Shown: positions 44,002 through 57,433, numbered from the stretch's first letter. The stretch is 60,391 nucleotides of DNA from Paramacrobiotus metropolitanus (GCF_019649055.1 NW_026570527.1:1-60391); one strand, 5' to 3'. The notes: generated by a model not told the origin, from the letters alone. Made by a program: numbers and translations.

Positions 44002-46824
44002 ATGAACTCTTTTGTACTACTATTTCCGATTTTGATATCGGTGTGCGTGGCAGACCAACATGCAGTATCCTCTATGACAGGCGCTCATCGAGCCCAGGAA
44101 CGTCTAGTTGGCTCCAACAAATGCACATGGGGTCCTTCCTTCTGGTAATTACTAGTTCAAAAATAGACTTATATTTCTGTAGAGAAGGTTAATTTTTATG
44201 CATTTTATATGATTTGCTAGGCATAAAGTCACTATAAATTAATAACTAAGAGTCAGTTGTGCTCCTAATGTACCGTAGACACTGGTAGACTCCGTAAGAA
44301 ACTGAGCACAGTTATTGTGCAATGCAGAATAATTAAAGATTGTTATTAATTATTTTGGTTTTTAGGTGCGATAAAGTTGCAAATGCCAAGCAGTGCTCAG
44401 CTGTTACGCACTGCGTGCAGTCCGTGTGGGGAAAGCAAGCCGAGCCTTCGGATGACTCCATTCTTTGCCGCTGGTGCGATGATCTCATGGACGATATTCG
44501 TGATCTGGTGGCCGTGAACACCTCGGAAAGCGGCATGCACGGGTACCTGAGAGATGGCTGCAAGTAAGTACGAGTATTGAGCTCGATCGCTAAATAGTAC
44601 ATGAATTCCATAATATTTAGTTTAAATTTTAGTCATAACTTTTAGGTACTTTTAGTACTTTTCGTATAGCTAGCTTATTTTAATAAATTTTAGGCATTTT
44701 CAACATTTAGGTTTAGCAGGATTTTGCGTACAAGGACTTACATTTTCTTAAGCTTAAATATAAATGGCTTGTTTCAAAGTTGCTAACAGTTTTTTGAAGT
44801 GCTTTTTTGGTGTTTGCCTGATTTTTGTGGCAGATTTTTTTTAATTTTGTGCGGTATATTTATTAATAGACGCATTCCGAAAAAGAGCCGTCGTGCTGAC
44901 TGCTTGGCGGATATGACAACGGATCTTCCAGAAATCCGTCAGATGCTGTCGGCCAACGTGCCCGACCGGACCATCTGCAAAACCATCAACTTCTGCTCTC
45001 TCCCAGCAGAACAGCCTCCCGCACAGCCTCCTACCAATCTCCCCATTCCCGCTCCTGCTGCATCGAATCGCAACTATTGCGCAGATTGTTACAATTTCTT
45101 CGAGGATGCCAAGGAGATCTACATTGGCAATTATACGGAGGATGAGTTCAAGCAGATGCTGCTGGACCAGTGCGATCAGGCGGGCTATCCGGCTCTGACG
45201 GAACTGTGCAAAACGGTCATTGAGCAGTACTGGCCGCAGATCTATGCCCGGCTGCAGATGTTCTTTGATCCGGAGGAGGTGTGCTCGCAGTTGAATTTCT
45301 GCACGGGAATGCAGAGCGGCAAAAGCCAAGTGGTGGTTGCCGTTGGTGCCCTACGCGCAACGCAAGACTACCAAGAAGATGGACTTTACACCGGTAAGCG
45401 TGGTAAAATTGAAATGACATGCGGACGTGGCATGGATGATTGGAATGTTTGATTAAATATTTTGTAAATAGTAATTTCCGTTCAATTGCTCAGCTTTAAC
45501 GACTGCGGTTCATCGTGCAGGAAAACTCACGGGTTTCTCGTGCAAAATGTTCTCGTTTAAAACAGCATGGGAATGTTTTAGTGAATATAACGGTATCATT
45601 CGTATGATGTTCGTTTACTTCGTTACCCAGATTTTTTAATTAGACTGCATATATGTAATTTTCGAAAGCATTCTGGTGAATGGCTGGTTAGATTTGTTGC
45701 GCTGGTTGCTTACAACTTCCGAACTTCGGCGAGAGCGCGATTATGATGATCGTGCTTTCTTCGCACTTGCGGATCAGCTGATGGGTTTACTTTTAGCAAA
45801 TACAGTACAATGACCGACATGCGCTGATCTGTTTATGTCCGGAAATAATCGACGGTTGATCGTCGTGAGCATGTTGCTGTTTTCATCTTGGCTTTAGCTG
45901 CAGAAATAGTCGTGTTGTTTAACAGTTTGACTGTAGATTGTAGAATTCATGAAGTTGAAATCTTAATGCACATTGAAGTTATAGTTAGTTCATTCAAGTT
46001 TTCTTACAGATTCAGCTGCCATTGAGCCGCATGCTTCTCAACCTGAATTCCCTTCCCGCAGTCCGTGCTAGCTCATCATCACCGCCCCCTCCGAAAAAGG
46101 TGGCCTATAAAAACGATGTGGAATGCGTTGTCTGTGAGTTTGTGATGTCGTATTTGGACCGCATGCTGGAAGACAATTACACGGAAGCCGCCATCCAATC
46201 CGCCTTAGAACGTGTGTGCACTGTGATGCCCAAATCGGTGCGGGACGATTGTGTCGGATTTATTGATCAGTATGGTCCGGCTATTCTGGTCATCCTCGGC
46301 AACGAACTGGATCCCGCTACGGTGTGCGCCGGACTGGGACTGTGCAAGAGCAAGAAACCGGAAGTTTGCGGCGCGGCGACGTGCACATCTTGCACGGAAG
46401 TGTTTAAGGTTTGTAAGAATGAAGTTGATGTAAATTACTGGATAACGGTAGCACAAAATGATGGAATCTGGTGCATTGCAAGAGGTTTTGGGGTTTTAAT
46501 CCTCAGTCACTGACTTAAATTGCATATCTGATTGCCCATTGTTTTACATATTGCTGTTAAACGATATGCAGTTGCACGTTGCTATTTATAAAGTAAAACG
46601 TGTGACATTCAAATGCGGATTGAATTTGCAGGTTATTAAGGTGATGCTGGAAGATTACGACGAGAACGTGCGTCTGTCGAATCTCATCAAGTCGTACTGC
46701 GTCTTTTCCGGAGGAAGCCAGAACCGAGTGTGAAACCGCCGTGATGACTTACGTGCCTTACGTTCTGCAGATCGCCGCACAGCTTCTCGATCGAGGGTGT
46801 GTGCCGTGCCGTGAAATTGTGTGA
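44002..46824 (+). CDS. prosaposin-like multi-saposin precursor with a late frameshift
   Basis: Lysosomal or secreted saposins solubilise membrane lipids for hydrolases. Exons: 44002-44144, 44366-44563, 44870-45393, 46062-46408, 46632-46824. The signal peptide (MNSFVLLFPILISVCVA) is followed by a saposin-A type N-domain (CTWGPSFWCDKVANAKQC) and four saposin-B domains, each with the six-Cys plan: from CRWCDDLMDDI, CADCYNFFEDAKEIY, CVVCEFVMSYLDRML and CTSCTEVFKVIKVML. In the last domain the frame breaks at the T4 run 46704-46707: as written it stops at 46733, but dropping one T restores PEEARTECE to the stop at 46824. The exon sum is a multiple of three plus one, agreeing with one extra base. 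Poly(A) signal AATAAA at 46827. Confidence 0.88.
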
Positions 46825-46826
46825 CC

Positions 46827-46832
46827 AATAAA
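46827..46832 (+). terminator. poly(A) signal of the prosaposin gene
   Basis: AATAAA begins three bases after the restored-frame stop and 94 bases after the premature stop, favouring the longer reading as the ancestral one. Confidence 0.7.
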
Positions 46833-48147
46833 AGAAATCGCCAAAGATGCCGTGTACGGCAATCAATATTGTTTTCGATTGCGAACTTTGTGATGGCGCT
46901 GATGCTTTCCTTCCCGTTTGTGCTGTCAGTTAATCTCCATGAACTTGTTGAGTCTCTCTGCATGCTTTGGTTACGTTTTATTATAAAAAAATTAATATTT
47001 TTATTCCCATGTTTCTAAATACAGTTTTAGCAATAAAGCATCTACGAAGTCTTTTTCTACATATGCACAAAAAGAATAACGTTGTATACGGTATTACCAC
47101 AGTAACCGTTATAAATTCCGTGTCTGTACATTGTTTTTGACCAAAGATCAGTATGCTTGGTGAAGGAAGGCGTCGGAAATATGCAATACATATCATTACA
47201 TACACTGACTGATACACATTCATACGATACACTTTTTTTGTTTCTGCTAAGAAGCATCTGCAAAGGTATCCTTCTTATTAGTTCTTACTCGTACCTTTGC
47301 AGCCAAAGATATCATTCTTACTTTAAGCGGATAATGGTGGGATAATTTTATTTTCAACCGTTTCGCTTTGAAAGTAACAAGTACGGTTAAACTAAAATTT
47401 TAGAACTGTGTATGTTTTAACATGGTGTACAATCAATTTGTGGATCTGTAGAGTGGCGACCAGTGTCGGCAAAAGACCGTTTCATCCGATGCAACAGCTG
47501 CCAGGCATTTTTTAAAAACATAGTGAAACATTTTATTTGGTTACGTAAAGATTTTTTGCATGAAACACTGCTAGCATAACCTAGAGTTGTCTTGATTACG
47601 ATAATGACAGATTTTCCTACTGTGCGTGGAGAAACCAAAATCTGTTTTTGGTTATAGAACGGTATTTACTTGTTTGTTGGTTTTGAGGGCATCAATTTAC
47701 ATGTTAGATACGCCGGAGAATATTATTTACTGTATTACCTGAAAATATTTTCGAGGGATGTTCGGCCATATCAACACCATTTGCTCCGTATTTTTTATGG
47801 TAGGAAATCACACTCATGTGGAAGCGCTTGTATGCGAAGCACGTATACTTACTCTAGAGTAGATGGTCGGTCGTATGCAGTCTAAAAGATGATAAAACTG
47901 ACCATGTTGTTAGATATTAAGTAATTAAATAATACCACTATTTGACTTCCAATCCACCGAAAAATTACCGCAGCTTATGAACAAATGTTTATGCGCATTA
48001 AGTGAAAACGAACGGCGTGATTCTATCTAGACAAAAAAACGCAGAAAAGAAGTACTAGTGTTTTATTATATGAATGATCGTAGACTTCACCAGTTACACG
48101 TTACAAGTACACTCGCGCTATTTATACCTAGATTAATACAATTCTAG
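46833..48147. other. intergenic
   Basis: AT-rich. CTGCAAAGGTA and TACCTTTGCAG at about 47248-47304 can form an 11-bp stem. The first exon of the following lipocalin-like gene should be here but I could not identify it. Confidence 0.4.
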
Positions 48148-49606
48148 GTGGCAGTGGTCAGAAACGTGAAAGCTCAAACTGACGGTCGAAATTATCCACA
48201 ACCCCGTATTACAATAATCCATTTCCGTCCAAGGATTATCCCAGCGAGCCAGTATGGAAGGTATATGGTCCAGCTTCTAAACTAATTAATAAGCGATATA
48301 TAAATGAAAGCAGTGAATGCTTTATGATGCGATACTGGGTAAAGTCCTCTGTCCACTGTAAGTTCATGCATACATATAAGCCAGCTTCCGGGACAAAGAT
48401 TCCTGAGAAAAACTCATCAATTTTATTGTGACGACAGCAAGTATGGTTATACCCAAGACGCTTCCTATCCCGGTCCTTCACCACCGATGAGCTATCCTGC
48501 TTTTCCGCCGTACAACGCACCTCCCTATAACCAACCTTCATACAACAACTATTCCAAACCAGCCTCGCCGGTTTACAATCAGCCACCGGTCAATCATGGG
48601 CCACAACCGTATGCACCGCCAAATTACGCAGTCCCTTATCCGGCGTCCGTTGGTCTGGACACTTCTCCGTACGGTACAAACAGGCCTTATGATCAGTGCG
48701 GATTTCCCAATGCAGTTCGCGGACTGCGAGTTGATCCCTTCAAGGTAGTTAAGTTTGAACTTTTAGAACAATTATGTTATACATATTACGACAGTGAGAA
48801 ATTAATGTCAGACAACGTGACCTTTCCCTTAAAGCATTCGTGCTGTAATATACAATAACTGTGATGGCTTTTAGATCGCGGGAATTTGGTACGGGTATAA
48901 CTCTTGGTTTATAAACGCTACCCAGGATGTGCCACAATCGAAGGATCATCTGAACGTCATTAATTACTACACAAATCTGGCTACATGTCACTTCCCTACA
49001 ACAGATATCCCCTGTGTGGTCATGACTCAGGAGCAGACGTACACCGATAGAATCAGTGGAACATGCCAAGGATTCCACGAAGTATCCCACTTCACCGAGG
49101 ACGGACGACAGACTGGTCCGTATTTCGATAGGCGCGCAGCCGGCCTTGCAATTCCTGCCGGTCAGTATATATATAGATTAGTGCAAGCGACTGCAGTATC
49201 CGTTTTTAATCGCTTTGTCAGCAAAGTATACAGTAAGTATATGAAGTTGTGTCTTTGACCTCCAGGTTTGGATAATTCCATCGTACTGGCTATGGATTAC
49301 GAATCCTACGCTGTCTACCATTCCTGCAGCAAATACAGTTCCCGTTCCAGACTGTGCGCTGACCCCTACTTGTACACCTACACCCGCCGTAAACCCAATC
49401 AGATCAGCGCCGAAGAAAAGCGGAGAATCGACGAAGCCGTTAGTAATGCGGTCAAGCCGTTCTGCTTCGATCCCCGACAGTTCATTTACTATGGACCATG
49501 GAATGACACCTTGGCGGCGTGCCCACGAACGCCGGGATCCGACTGCTACCAAACTATGAAAGCGGCGTACGCATCCACAATTGAGATTAGCACACTGAAT
49601 ACTTAG
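48148..49606 (+). CDS. Tyr/Pro-rich lipocalin-like secreted protein, copy 1 (5' exon not found)
   Basis: Exons seen: 48148-48260, 48438-48744, 48875-49160, 49266-49606. The second is a Tyr/Pro/Asn repeat region (PPYNQPSYNNYSKPASPVY). The third and fourth form a lipocalin-like barrel: the GxW-type start AGIWYGY, paired Cys, a MDYESYAVYHSC strand, YTYTRRKP, and a C-terminal disulfide region (TPGSDCYQTMKAAY). Relative to copy 3 the first visible exon is out of register: the homologous PRYYNNPF reading is in another frame, though the frame that fits the splice phase is open. No signal-peptide exon like that of copies 2 and 3 is visible, so this copy may be impaired or use a different first exon. 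Confidence 0.6.
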
Positions 49607-50705
49607 CCGATAATTTTAATTTTTTTTTCAAGTTTTGGGAAATACGAGTACGTACGGGAAACGCGATTCTCACTATGTTTACGCACGGGCAATGAAAAAT
49701 TTTATTGTGAGCTGTTAAAGTCATGTCGACGTATTTTGCCGCAGATACATATTAATTCGTATCGTTCTAGAAACACCGCTAACATAGTGGAACCTGGGAG
49801 TCATTAAACTTTTACTTGGAGAATCGCTAATTCCCAGTGATCTGTTAATTTCAGGTATTTTAATAGCAGTAATAACTACGTAAAACATTCTTCTTGACAT
49901 GGCAGCGCAGGTAAGCCAAGACTAAATGACATTTAATAACTGTTTTCATTATCTTGCTATAAAGTTTTTGTTTTATTTCTAGCACTATCGAGTCTGTTCG
50001 GTTACAATGCGCCGATTGTCTATTTTATTTTTCTAATTGCAAAATAGGTTACTCTATACTGGTACTAAATTATCAACATTTAGTCTTTACAAAACACGAA
50101 AAGTTTCCGAAATGTTATGCAGTTAAATAGTCAAACAAACGCGAACATATCTATGTCTGGGTTCAAAGGAAAACTCCAGCGTATTATTCTGCAGAATTAG
50201 CGGAAGAAACCGCGACTCATACAATACATTATGCATATGTACAGTTTTGATGTGCAAAGCTTATCAGATGCTGTTATATTTACAGATGCTGTTATACTCG
50301 TATATGCTGTTACATTTTGTTCTGCATAACTTTCTTACCTTAATCAAATTGTATTATTCGGAATGATGTTCAATTGCCCTGTTAAAAAAGTCCCGATACA
50401 TACTCGCCAACAATAGTTGCCAACAATTTTTTTTCCAAACTGGATTCGTTTCGATTACGTAAATTTTTTTCCCTCATGATCAGCGTGACTTCGAGAATAC
50501 CGCGAAACGGATGCAGTGACTGCAGTATGCAACTCCACAAATAGTTTATTTGGGAAAAGTAACACCAACAAACTGTGGTGGCAGGCTAATTAAGTACCCG
50601 GGTAGCGCCCACATAAAATTAGCGGTTAATTTCTTCTTTTAGATTGCATAGGTATATCTCGGAAAATCTCTTCCCACCAACAGTTAAATTATAGTGCTCG
50701 CGAAG
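49607..50705. other. spacer and upstream region of copy 2
   Basis: A block at about 50400-50640 resembles the block at about 54070-54300 upstream of copy 3 (shared GCCAACAATTTTTTT and GCTAATTA words), so the promoter was duplicated with the gene. Nothing else is seen. Confidence 0.5.
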
Positions 50706-52899
50706 ATGATGTTGGCTAAATTTAGCAAAGTACTGAGTTTCGCTTTATTTGCCGTAAGTCTTCTACAGTCGTACTTACAGACACAGTATATGAAATATGA
50801 ATTTAATGTATCAACCAAACTTATTCACGTCATGCTGTTCCATTTTTGCTTTAACCTGAAAAGTTTAAATAATTATGGACAACCCTTGTCTGCACTGTCT
50901 AGTATTTCGCTAATGTATAACCACCATTTCTGGAACGAGAAAGTTGTATAAAAGTTCTGTAATTAAACAGCATTTATCGGCGAAATGTTGTTACACGTTT
51001 CACTATTTTTAGGTATTGGCGCCAGGAAGTGTGTGTGCTCAAAACGATGCCCAAAATTATGGAAAACCGCCATATTATTCACCTGCACCGGCAACAGATT
51101 ATCAAGCCAAACCATACGGAGGCTATTCAGCCCAGCCACCAGTGAATAACTACAAGTATGTGCTAATTAATACTGCCAACAAGTTATTATTGTATCGAAA
51201 TTCAGTTGCAGACTGTATTAAATTTTTGAATAATACATAACCCTCTAACTGGAGTTTTATAAGACGTGATAATCATATATAATTTCATAAATCATAATAT
51301 GTTATATTTTCATAATATCTATCTGTTTACTTCTGACTTATTGTTAATTAACCCATATGGAACGCAAAAAGGAAATCATCGGCCCGGTGGTACATATTCA
51401 TGCCTTATCTGGATGCACTTCAGAGCATTATACCATGTTGAATTTTCTATAATTCAAGCATGTAAATACTAATAATCATAGTATTTTGATATGCAGCACG
51501 CTATATGAATAAACCGCTTGAGTAAAGAATCTAAAATTTTGTTCTCGAATAAGTTCATTAATTTACAAAACAACGTCTAGTTGAAAAACATAAATAATTT
51601 TTATTTTTCCAAAACTGGACAAAAACAACTGCAGCTTACAACTGCTACGAGTACTGCGAGAGAGCTTATTAATAATTATTAGTGGTTTACGGTGTATTGT
51701 TTTTACCTATTACAGCGGAGTTTATCCGGGCGAAGGCCGTCCTGATTATTCCCAACAGGCTTCCTATCCCGCCGCCCCAGCCTACGGTCTAGCACAGTAT
51801 GCTGCCCCCCAACAACCTACGCAGCCGTACTATGCACCGCCTTACAACCAACCTTTCTACAGCAGTTATACCAAACCACCCGCGCCGGTCTACAATCAGT
51901 CACCGGTCAACTATGGACCTCAACCGTATGCTCCAACGAAATACGCTAACCAGACCAAATATAACCCTTCATTTGTTGGCTTGGACACGTATCCGTACGG
52001 TGCCGCCAAGCCGTATTACAAGTGTGGAATCCCTAATGCACCTCGCGGACTGTACATTGATCCAGCCAAGGTATGACCTTTTGGCTCGGTATGGATATTT
52101 ATTGGTTGATGGCATACAGAACATAATTTTTTGTCAGAAAAATCTGATATTGCTATTTATGCATTATGTCGATTACGCATTTTCCCAGGTTTGTGCTATG
52201 TTATTGAATCGCTGGTTGTTTGTTACAGATTGCGGGAATCTGGTATGGCTACAGCATTTGGTTTATAAACGCCACAAAGGACATGCCGATGACAAAAAAT
52301 GTTATCAATTACTACACAAATCTTGGAAAGTGTTACTTTCCCACAACCGACATCCCTTGCGTAGTGATGACCCAGGAACAATCTTATATCGACAGATTTA
52401 ATGGCACGTGCCAACGCACAAGTGTGCCACTTTACCGTGGATGGACGACAGATTGGTCCGTACTTCGACAGCGGAGTAGCAACTTTTCCGGCCGGTTAGT
52501 ATCGACCAAAATTCCCAACAACGCTATGCCCCTTTTCTACTAGGGTTATAATATTCATTTTTTTGTTTCGCGAAGGTATCGATAACTCTATCGTATTGGC
52601 GATGGAATATGATTCTTACGCATTCTACCTTTCGTGTAATAAGTACGGCTACGACGGAATATGCGCTGATCCCTTTTGTACTCTTATACACGCCGTAAAC
52701 CAGAGGACATGAGGTGAGAAGCGAAGTATTGATGAAGGTATTGCTAATGCGGTGAAGCCGTTCTGCTTCGATCAGACAGTTCGTCTACTACGGTCCGTGG
52801 AATAATACCTACCGGCATGCCCTCGAACACCTGGACCGGAGTGCTAGCAAACTATGAAAGCAGCTTACGAATCCACAGTTCAAGATATGAGAACATGAA
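50706..52899 (+). pseudogene. Tyr/Pro-rich lipocalin-like gene, copy 2, degraded
   Basis: It parallels copy 3 exon by exon. Exons 1 (50706-50753, signal peptide MMLAKFSKVLSFALFA), 2 (51013-51155) and 4 (51716-52070) are open. Exon 3 has lost its acceptor (CGGTAG in copy 3, TTAATTAA here), though skipping it keeps the frame. In exon 5 (from about 52230) five bases are missing near 52413, which shifts the frame. Exon 6 (from 52577) carries several further single-base losses, for example TTCGATCAGACAG against TTCGATCCAAGACAG. The lipocalin half can no longer be made. The signal-peptide and repeat half could still give a truncated product. Confidence 0.8.
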
Positions 52900-53220
52900 A
52901 AAGATGACTGTAAAGAAGTTACGCATAACCGTGCAAGTAGTGGATCTTCTCACAGCAGTGACAATACATTATACAACTAATACAATTATATTGCAAGTCC
53001 CGGTTTATCCAGCTGTTGATCTTTCCAGTGTTCCAATACGAATTCGATCATTAATTCCTGTACAATCTTTATTTTTACGACAGGGGAACTTTGTAAATAA
53101 TTATCGTGGAAGCTACACAAAGACATCAGTAAAATATCGCATAAAATCCACAAATTAGTTACTTATTGGTAGACTATGTTTCGCCGTTTTGTAAGTAACA
53201 GCGCTATTAATGGTCAAATT

Positions 53221-53391
53221 TTTGATGAATCATGCAATGCGGCGCAACCGTTCTGCTTCGATTCCAATCACCCTGGGAGGATACCTGAGCGACATGTCCC
53301 GAATACCGGAACCCAACAGCTACAAAACTATGAAAATATCCACAAAAAATATCCACATCCACAATCGACATTAGCACAAATGAATCTTTAA
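53221..53391 (+). pseudogene. relic of a lipocalin-like last exon
   Basis: CAACCGTTCTGCTTCGAT and the following bases match the last exon of copies 1 and 3 (CCGTTCTGCTTCGATCC), with small indels. The end (AATCGACATTAGCACA) matches copy 1 best. Downstream flanking words (TTTTGCCGCAGATACA) are also shared with the sequence after copy 1, so a whole segment including 3' flank was duplicated. Confidence 0.75.
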
Positions 53392-54378
53392 CTGACAGTT
53401 TGCTATGGGCAGTTTTTTATTGCAAAATGTAAGCATCGTCTGGATACACATTTTTTCTGCGTATGCACGGTGTAGCGCGCAGATGATGCCAGCTGGTAGT
53501 GTCAACTGGCTGTATTTTTGCCGCAGATACAGTATCTCATGGAGTTTTGTGAATACGGCTGAAATACTGACAACGGTTAGCAGTTTCTCGAAAATATTAC
53601 TCTTCTGCTTGTTAATTCCGTAGAAGTATGTTTGATTACCCTATGCAGACACAACTGTAGATCTAGAATACTGCAGTAGTTTTTATAAGGAAGTTAACTG
53701 GCTGTACGCAGACTTATGTAATTACACTTCGACCTGTCACCTTTGCTTGCATATATAGCTAAAAATTCCCCACCATTTATTCCCATGCACTTCATACTTC
53801 ATGTCGTTGATGAAACAGAAACTACAAAATACGATAAGATGCAAAGAAAAAAGGCGGGAGATTAAGTTTTGGGCTGTATTTATACTTAAATATAAGCAAA
53901 CCAATTTTCAAAACTGCAAAACTTGGTGTACCAATAATACCATTATTGGTAATGCACATTTTGTACTAAATCACGTGGTAAAAAATATAGTCGACGTAGT
54001 AGTATATTATCATCTGCTTTCATCAAATTTTACAATCCAAAACGATGACCAATTGTTTTTTATTTAGGAAGTCGCAATACTCTCCAAGAATAGCTGCCAA
54101 CAATTTTTTTCAAACAAAGCCTGTTACGATTACGTAAAATTATTTTCTACGAGGGTAACTTTGAAAGCAGCAAAAAGGGCTGCACTGATTGTAATAAAGT
54201 GACATTATCATTTGTTTATTGGTGAATTTAACACCCACAACTATGGTCGCAAGCTAATTACCCAATTAGCGACCATACAGAATTAGCGGGTATTTTTCTT
54301 CCTTTATACCGTGTTGTTGTACCTCAGAAAATTGTTTTTTAGTTAGTTTAAGAAATAATTACAATACTCGCAAAGACG
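53392..54378. other. spacer before copy 3
   Basis: Contains duplicated flank related to 49.6-49.8 kb and, at about 54070-54300, the duplicated upstream block shared with copy 2. No separate gene. Confidence 0.5.
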
Positions 54379-56473
54379 ATGTTCGCGCGAAGGAAAGCCC
54401 TGTTTGTGAGCTTCGCACTGTTTGCAGTAAGTCCTCCTTTTCATAGTTTTGCGGGAGAAAACTGCGTTAAAATAATTAGGCAACAGTTATTAAGGAAATA
54501 CCGTAATCTTAATATTCTGTAGGTATTGGCAGTAGGACATGTGTGTGCTCAAAACGAAGTCCAAAATCACGGGAAACCGCCATATTATTCACCTGCACCG
54601 CCCACAGATTATCAAGCCAAACCGTATGGCGGTTATCCAGCCCAGTCACCAGGGATTAACTACAAGTACGAGTATGCATGAACGATGAAATACAAGAAAA
54701 ATTGTTGTTGTACAATTAAAATGTGTTGTGATCTCACCCAAAAGAGGCCACTCTCAACTGTGAAGTTTTAAAAGTCAACTCATAATATGCCTAATTTTAA
54801 TGTTTCTTTCTATTACTTACCGGTAGCTCATATGGTGCGCCAAAAGGAAACTACCAGCCCGGTGGTACATACCCAAACCAGTCACCTTATCCGAACGCAC
54901 TGCATCGCAATACCAGGTATAAATTTTTTAATCCGGCATGCAAACAATATTATTAATTATTATTTTAGTGCAATACAGTGATGTCTGCCTGTGATATATG
55001 CACCAGCACTTGTACCCACGTAGGGAATACTAATATTTTTTGTTAGCAAACTATGTCCACCGATTGCGTAACCGCGGCGAAGATGGAGTGCCTAACAAAT
55101 TAGACAATTTTTTGAAAACTAGTCAGACACAGTTGAGTTAATGAGTTGCGACGGTATACATATGATGTTCTTTACAGCGGATTTTATGCGGATGAAGGGA
55201 AACCTGCATACTCCCAACCCGCATCCTATCCCGCCGCCCCAGCTTACGCTCCTGCCTACGCTCCAGCACCAGCGCAGTATGCCGCTCCACAACCTCCGCA
55301 GCCGGCCTATGCACCTTCGTACAACCAACCTCCTTACAGCAGTTACTACAAACCAGCCGCGCCGGTCTACAATCAGCCACCGGTCAACTATGGACCCCAA
55401 CCGTACGCTGCCTATGCTCCGCCGAAATACGCTAACCAAACCAACTATAACCCTTCATATGTCGGCCTGGACAACTATCCGTACGGTGCTCCCAAGCCTT
55501 ATTACAAATGTGGAATCCCCAATGCACCTCGCGGGCTGTACATCGATCCAGCTAAGGTGTGACCCTTTGTTAACATTTGTCCTATGGTACCTATGGTAAA
55601 AGCAAGTTGACAGCAAAACAATATATAAAGATATATACATAAAACAAAAAAATATATATGAACTTCAAAAATATTAATACAATAAACATAAAAACTTTTA
55701 AAAACTGGCAAAATCTTTGGATTGTGTCATTTATCCATATCTTTCACATTTTTTTTTGTTATTGAAATTGAATTTTTGGGTGTGTGTTGTAGATTGCGGG
55801 AGTCTGGTATGGCTACAACGTTTGGTATATAAACGCCACACAGGATAAATTGTCCCAAAATGTAATCAATTACTACACAAATCTGGGAAAATGTTACTTT
55901 CCAACAACCGAAATTCCGTGCGCGGTAATGACTCAAGAGCAATATTACATCGACAGAGATAATGGCACTTGCCAAAACTTACAAGAAGTTTGCCACTTTA
56001 CTGTGGATGGACGACAGATTGGTCCATATTTTGATAGTGGATCGATAACGTTTCCAGCTGGTTAGTAAAAAACTTTTGCAGCAATTTCATGCCCACTAAT
56101 CTTGATGGTACAGTAGAATAAACATTTTTTGTTTCGCGAAGGTATCGATAACTCCATCGTGTTGGCAATGGATTATGGAGCTTACGCCTTTTATCATTCT
56201 TGTAATAAGTACGGCTACGACGGAATATGCGCTGATCCCTTTTTATACACCTACACACGCCGAAAACCAGAGGACATGGGTGCGAACGAGAAGCGGAAGA
56301 TTGACGAAGCCCTCGCTAATGCGGTGAAGCCCTTCTGCTTCGATCCAAGACAGTTCGTCTACTATGCGCCATGGAATAACACCTTACCGGCCTGCCGACG
56401 AACTCCGGGATCGGACTGCTACCAGACTATGAAAGCAGCATACGAATCTACAATTCAGGACATGACAGCATAA
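54379..56473 (+). CDS. Tyr/Pro-rich lipocalin-like secreted protein, copy 3 (intact)
   Basis: Six exons: 54379-54426, 54523-54665, 54827-54916, 55178-55556, 55793-56060, 56142-56473; 419 aa. Exon 1 plus the start of exon 2 is the signal peptide (ALFVSFALFAVLAVGHVCAQ). Exons 2-4 give about 200 residues of Tyr/Pro/Ala/Gln repeats (PAYAPAYAPAPAQYAAPQPP). Exons 5-6 give the lipocalin-like domain: AGVWYGYNVWYINATQD with N-glycosylation sites, conserved Cys pairs, LAMDYGAYAFYHSC, YTYTRRKPEDMG and PGSDCYQTMKAAYEST. Lipocalins bind small hydrophobic ligands; the repetitive N-part suggests an extracellular matrix, cuticle or secretion role. The lipocalin assignment rests on motifs, not on a search. 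Confidence 0.75.
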
Positions 56474-57433
56474 CAAAGACAACTATATACGTCTTAGGTT
56501 TATACATACCCGCAACGATTTTTTTATGTTATTCGTTATTGACCTTTCCAAGAGTTTTAGCTGACTGTGTATTGATAATTCATGAGTTTTTAATGCTTCT
56601 GACGTATTTCTAGACAAGTTTGTTTTGTAAATAATAATAGTATGTACATCTGAACTTGGTGTTGTCGATAAAATCAATAGCATCTCTTAAGCTTTAGTGA
56701 TTTCAACCGAAGATTACGTTTACACTTGTCGGCAGTTTCAAATATTAGATATTTATCTCAACTCTGAATTCTCAGTCTCTCTAATGCGAGTGGTTACTTA
56801 AGCGGCAGCGATATCTATCTTTTTTTTAAATTAGGGCTAAAGTCCGTACATTCAAGGTTGTAAGCGTTTAGCTTTTTACTTTTATCGGCAGTGCTCTAAT
56901 CCGCGGTACCTTTAAGAAGTTCTCACTTCTCACTGACAACTTGTTTCTGCTACATACAAAACCGTCTGCTCAACTATACACAAACCAAAAACACATCATC
57001 CGCGGTACGTGTGAATACGAGACTCCATTGCGAAGTGCAAAAATATCTCTTATTGCGAAAATTTTCTGCGAAACATCAGCGATTGCGCTAAGCAGTGAGT
57101 ACAGTCTGTACGCCGTGTACGGCACTAGTACTTACAAATACAGTATCACAAGATTGTTAAACGAAGGCTGAGTAAAACATTAGTAAGCTATTCTTCTAAG
57201 ATTTGGCATACTACCGTGACAATTTCCTTTTAAAAACCGGTCTTTTGTTATTAGTTATTACACAGACAAGTATCCTGCTGCACACGCTATAGCTTCAGTC
57301 ACACAGAATATGCACGCAAAAACGCATGCGTTTGCAGTATATGTGATTAAGCTCTCATATGGTGCTTATTTGTGCTACCGAAATTAACCGAAAACATCTA
57401 CAACACCACTAATATATTTTTCACTGTAACAGA
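56474..57433. other. intergenic
   Basis: AT-rich, no ORF with motif. The last part should hold the promoter of ethanolamine kinase; CACTGTAACAG just before its ATG could be an acceptor of an untranslated first exon. Confidence 0.4.
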
